Below, in pieces: positions 62,203 through 62,651 of a DNA stretch of 62,651 nt. How positions within the stretch are numbered: position 1 is the stretch's first letter; the number at the start of each line of letters is the position of its first letter. Made by a program: the position numbers and the translations under genes. The notes under the pieces are model-generated. The model saw only the letters and a list, made by a program, of their open reading frames with translations. It was not told the origin of the DNA and did not search any database. This DNA is from Pseudomonas arcuscaelestis. Its GTDB lineage: Bacteria > Pseudomonadota > Gammaproteobacteria > Pseudomonadales > Pseudomonadaceae. The DNA lies in the NCBI RefSeq assembly GCF_016881005.1, contig NZ_JACOPV010000024.1, forward strand, positions 1 through 62,651, written 5' to 3'.

Positions 62203-62526
62203 TAAGGAAATACCACACTTCTGAAATCGGGATTTAGAGAGGGATTTCCCCTTGGGTGAGGGAAATATGTAGCCCGTCCGGATGAGACAGGCCCTTTAAA
62301 GCATGCCAGTACCCTTTTGGGGGACCGACACGAAAGTGCAGACAGTGTAACCAAGTTGCACCCACTGCGCATGGCTGCCTGACGAGTTGTCCGATGTGCG
62401 AAAAAGTTTGTCGCCTCGATGACAGCAATCCGGGTATCACTTGGTACTACCCAACTGCAACAGTCATCGCACTTTGCTGTCCTGCAAACGCAAAAAGGCC
62501 ACCCGAAGGTGGCCTTTTTGTTTACT
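62203..62526. other. Long upstream region of brnQ
   Basis: 324 bases without a supportable gene. It holds a likely brnQ leader (about 130 bases or more, with GGGG/CCCC hairpins near 62320-62330) and a terminator at 62492-62519. A weak TACACT -10 lies near 62345. Reading frames here lack start signals. Confidence 0.55.
62492..62519. terminator. Terminator next to the right-hand IS
   Basis: AAAAAGGCCACC and GGTGGCCTTTTT pair around CGAA. It probably ends a minus-strand gene lying beyond the IS, or shields brnQ from incoming transcription. Confidence 0.85.
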
Positions 62527-62581
62527 GTGTCCCGTCCTGAATAAGGTTTACACCTCCCATCCCGAATTTCCGGAGAGTCAG
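62527..62581 (+). mobile_element. Left end of an IS3-type element
   Basis: The probable terminal repeat begins TGTCCCGTCCTGAATAAGG at 62527. An inner inverted repeat TTTACACCT (62547-62555) / AGGTGTAAA (62590-62598) brackets the transposase start. The other end and target duplication lie outside the window, so the boundary is provisional. Confidence 0.55.
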
Positions 62582-62651
62582 ATGGAGCAAGGTGTAAAGC
62601 GCACACAGCGTGATTACTCACTGTCTTTTAAATTGGCGGTGGTTGATCAGA
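62582..62651 (+). CDS. IS3-family transposase OrfA, N-terminal fragment
   Basis: The first 23 codons (MEQGVKRTQRDYSLSFKLAV) of an OrfA-type helix-turn-helix transposase of the IS3 family, cut by the window edge. The KRTQRDYSLSFKL opening is typical. GGAG stands 6 bases before the ATG. Confidence 0.75.
   Translation, partial: MEQGVKRTQRDYSLSFKLAVVDQ

Noticed and set aside
62202..62621. 139-codon minus-strand frame upstream of brnQ
   Set aside because: It crosses a terminator and the IS edge and has no start signals.

Overview
This window is chromosomal DNA of a fluorescent Pseudomonas, most like the P. putida / P. fluorescens side of the genus. The evidence is the gene content and order: a P. 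putida-type fadDx-B2x-Ax-acyl-CoA dehydrogenase-B1x cluster, a ChrR-type flavin reductase, and a long housekeeping block in the order familiar from P. aeruginosa. That block runs lysine decarboxylase, dnaQ, rnhA, methyltransferase, gloB, mltD, npp peptide transporter, ppiD, hupB, lon, clpX, clpP, tig, tRNAs, folD. The GC-rich coding style and a Pseudomonas-type REP element agree. Gene density is about one per kb and nearly all genes are intact. Each edge of the window cuts into an insertion sequence: an IS30-type element on the left (transposase N-terminus on the minus strand, ending at 77) and an IS3-type element on the right (orfA starting at 62582).

Layout. 1-1660: the IS30 edge and the 499-codon tail of a larger gene whose front was apparently removed by the insertion. 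1663-8484 (minus): a five-gene beta-oxidation operon (acyl-CoA synthetase, type-2 3-hydroxyacyl-CoA dehydrogenase, thiolase, acyl-CoA dehydrogenase, enoyl-CoA hydratase) with an AraC-type regulator upstream. 8558-11498: 2-aminoethylphosphonate degradation (phnW, phnX) with a divergent LysR regulator. 11567-14727: chrR, a small unknown gene and a class I lysine/ornithine decarboxylase. 14805-19274: dnaQ, rnhA, a methyltransferase-fold protein, gloB and mltD. 19399-26801: an npp/yej-type peptide ABC transporter with two tandem binding proteins. 26866-35333 (minus): the proteostasis block ppiD, hupB, lon, clpX, clpP, tig. 35607-37758: a small DUF6388-like gene, a tRNA operon (Arg-TCT, His-GTG, Leu-TAG, minus strand) and folD. 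38034-45315: ornithine cyclodeaminase with an Lrp-type regulator, an AI-2E family permease, a DUF4892-like protein, two alpha/beta hydrolases, sixA, a DUF4389-like membrane protein and gpsA.

45487-50413 holds the most unusual unit: a TonB-dependent receptor, a stand-alone ABC_sub_bind-type periplasmic protein with no permease or ATPase, and a hybrid histidine kinase, all overlapping by 1-4 bases. It looks like an outer-membrane-to-inner-membrane sensing relay. It is followed by fabA-fabB (unsaturated fatty acid synthesis), a decayed chemoreceptor, a DUF3859-like protein, an exported amidohydrolase, a pirin, a dienelactone hydrolase-type enzyme, htpG, two coupled PaaI-type thioesterases, an alanine-rich lipoprotein, a DUF599-like membrane protein and the branched-chain amino acid carrier brnQ.

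Regulation visible in the sequence includes strong sigma-32-type promoters before htpG and lon, a stable-RNA promoter for the tRNA operon, a LysR dyad between the phn regulator and phnW, a DesT/FabR-like dyad before fabA, and many rho-independent terminators. No CRISPR array, prophage, rRNA or replication origin was seen. All family assignments come from reading the proteins; no database search was run.
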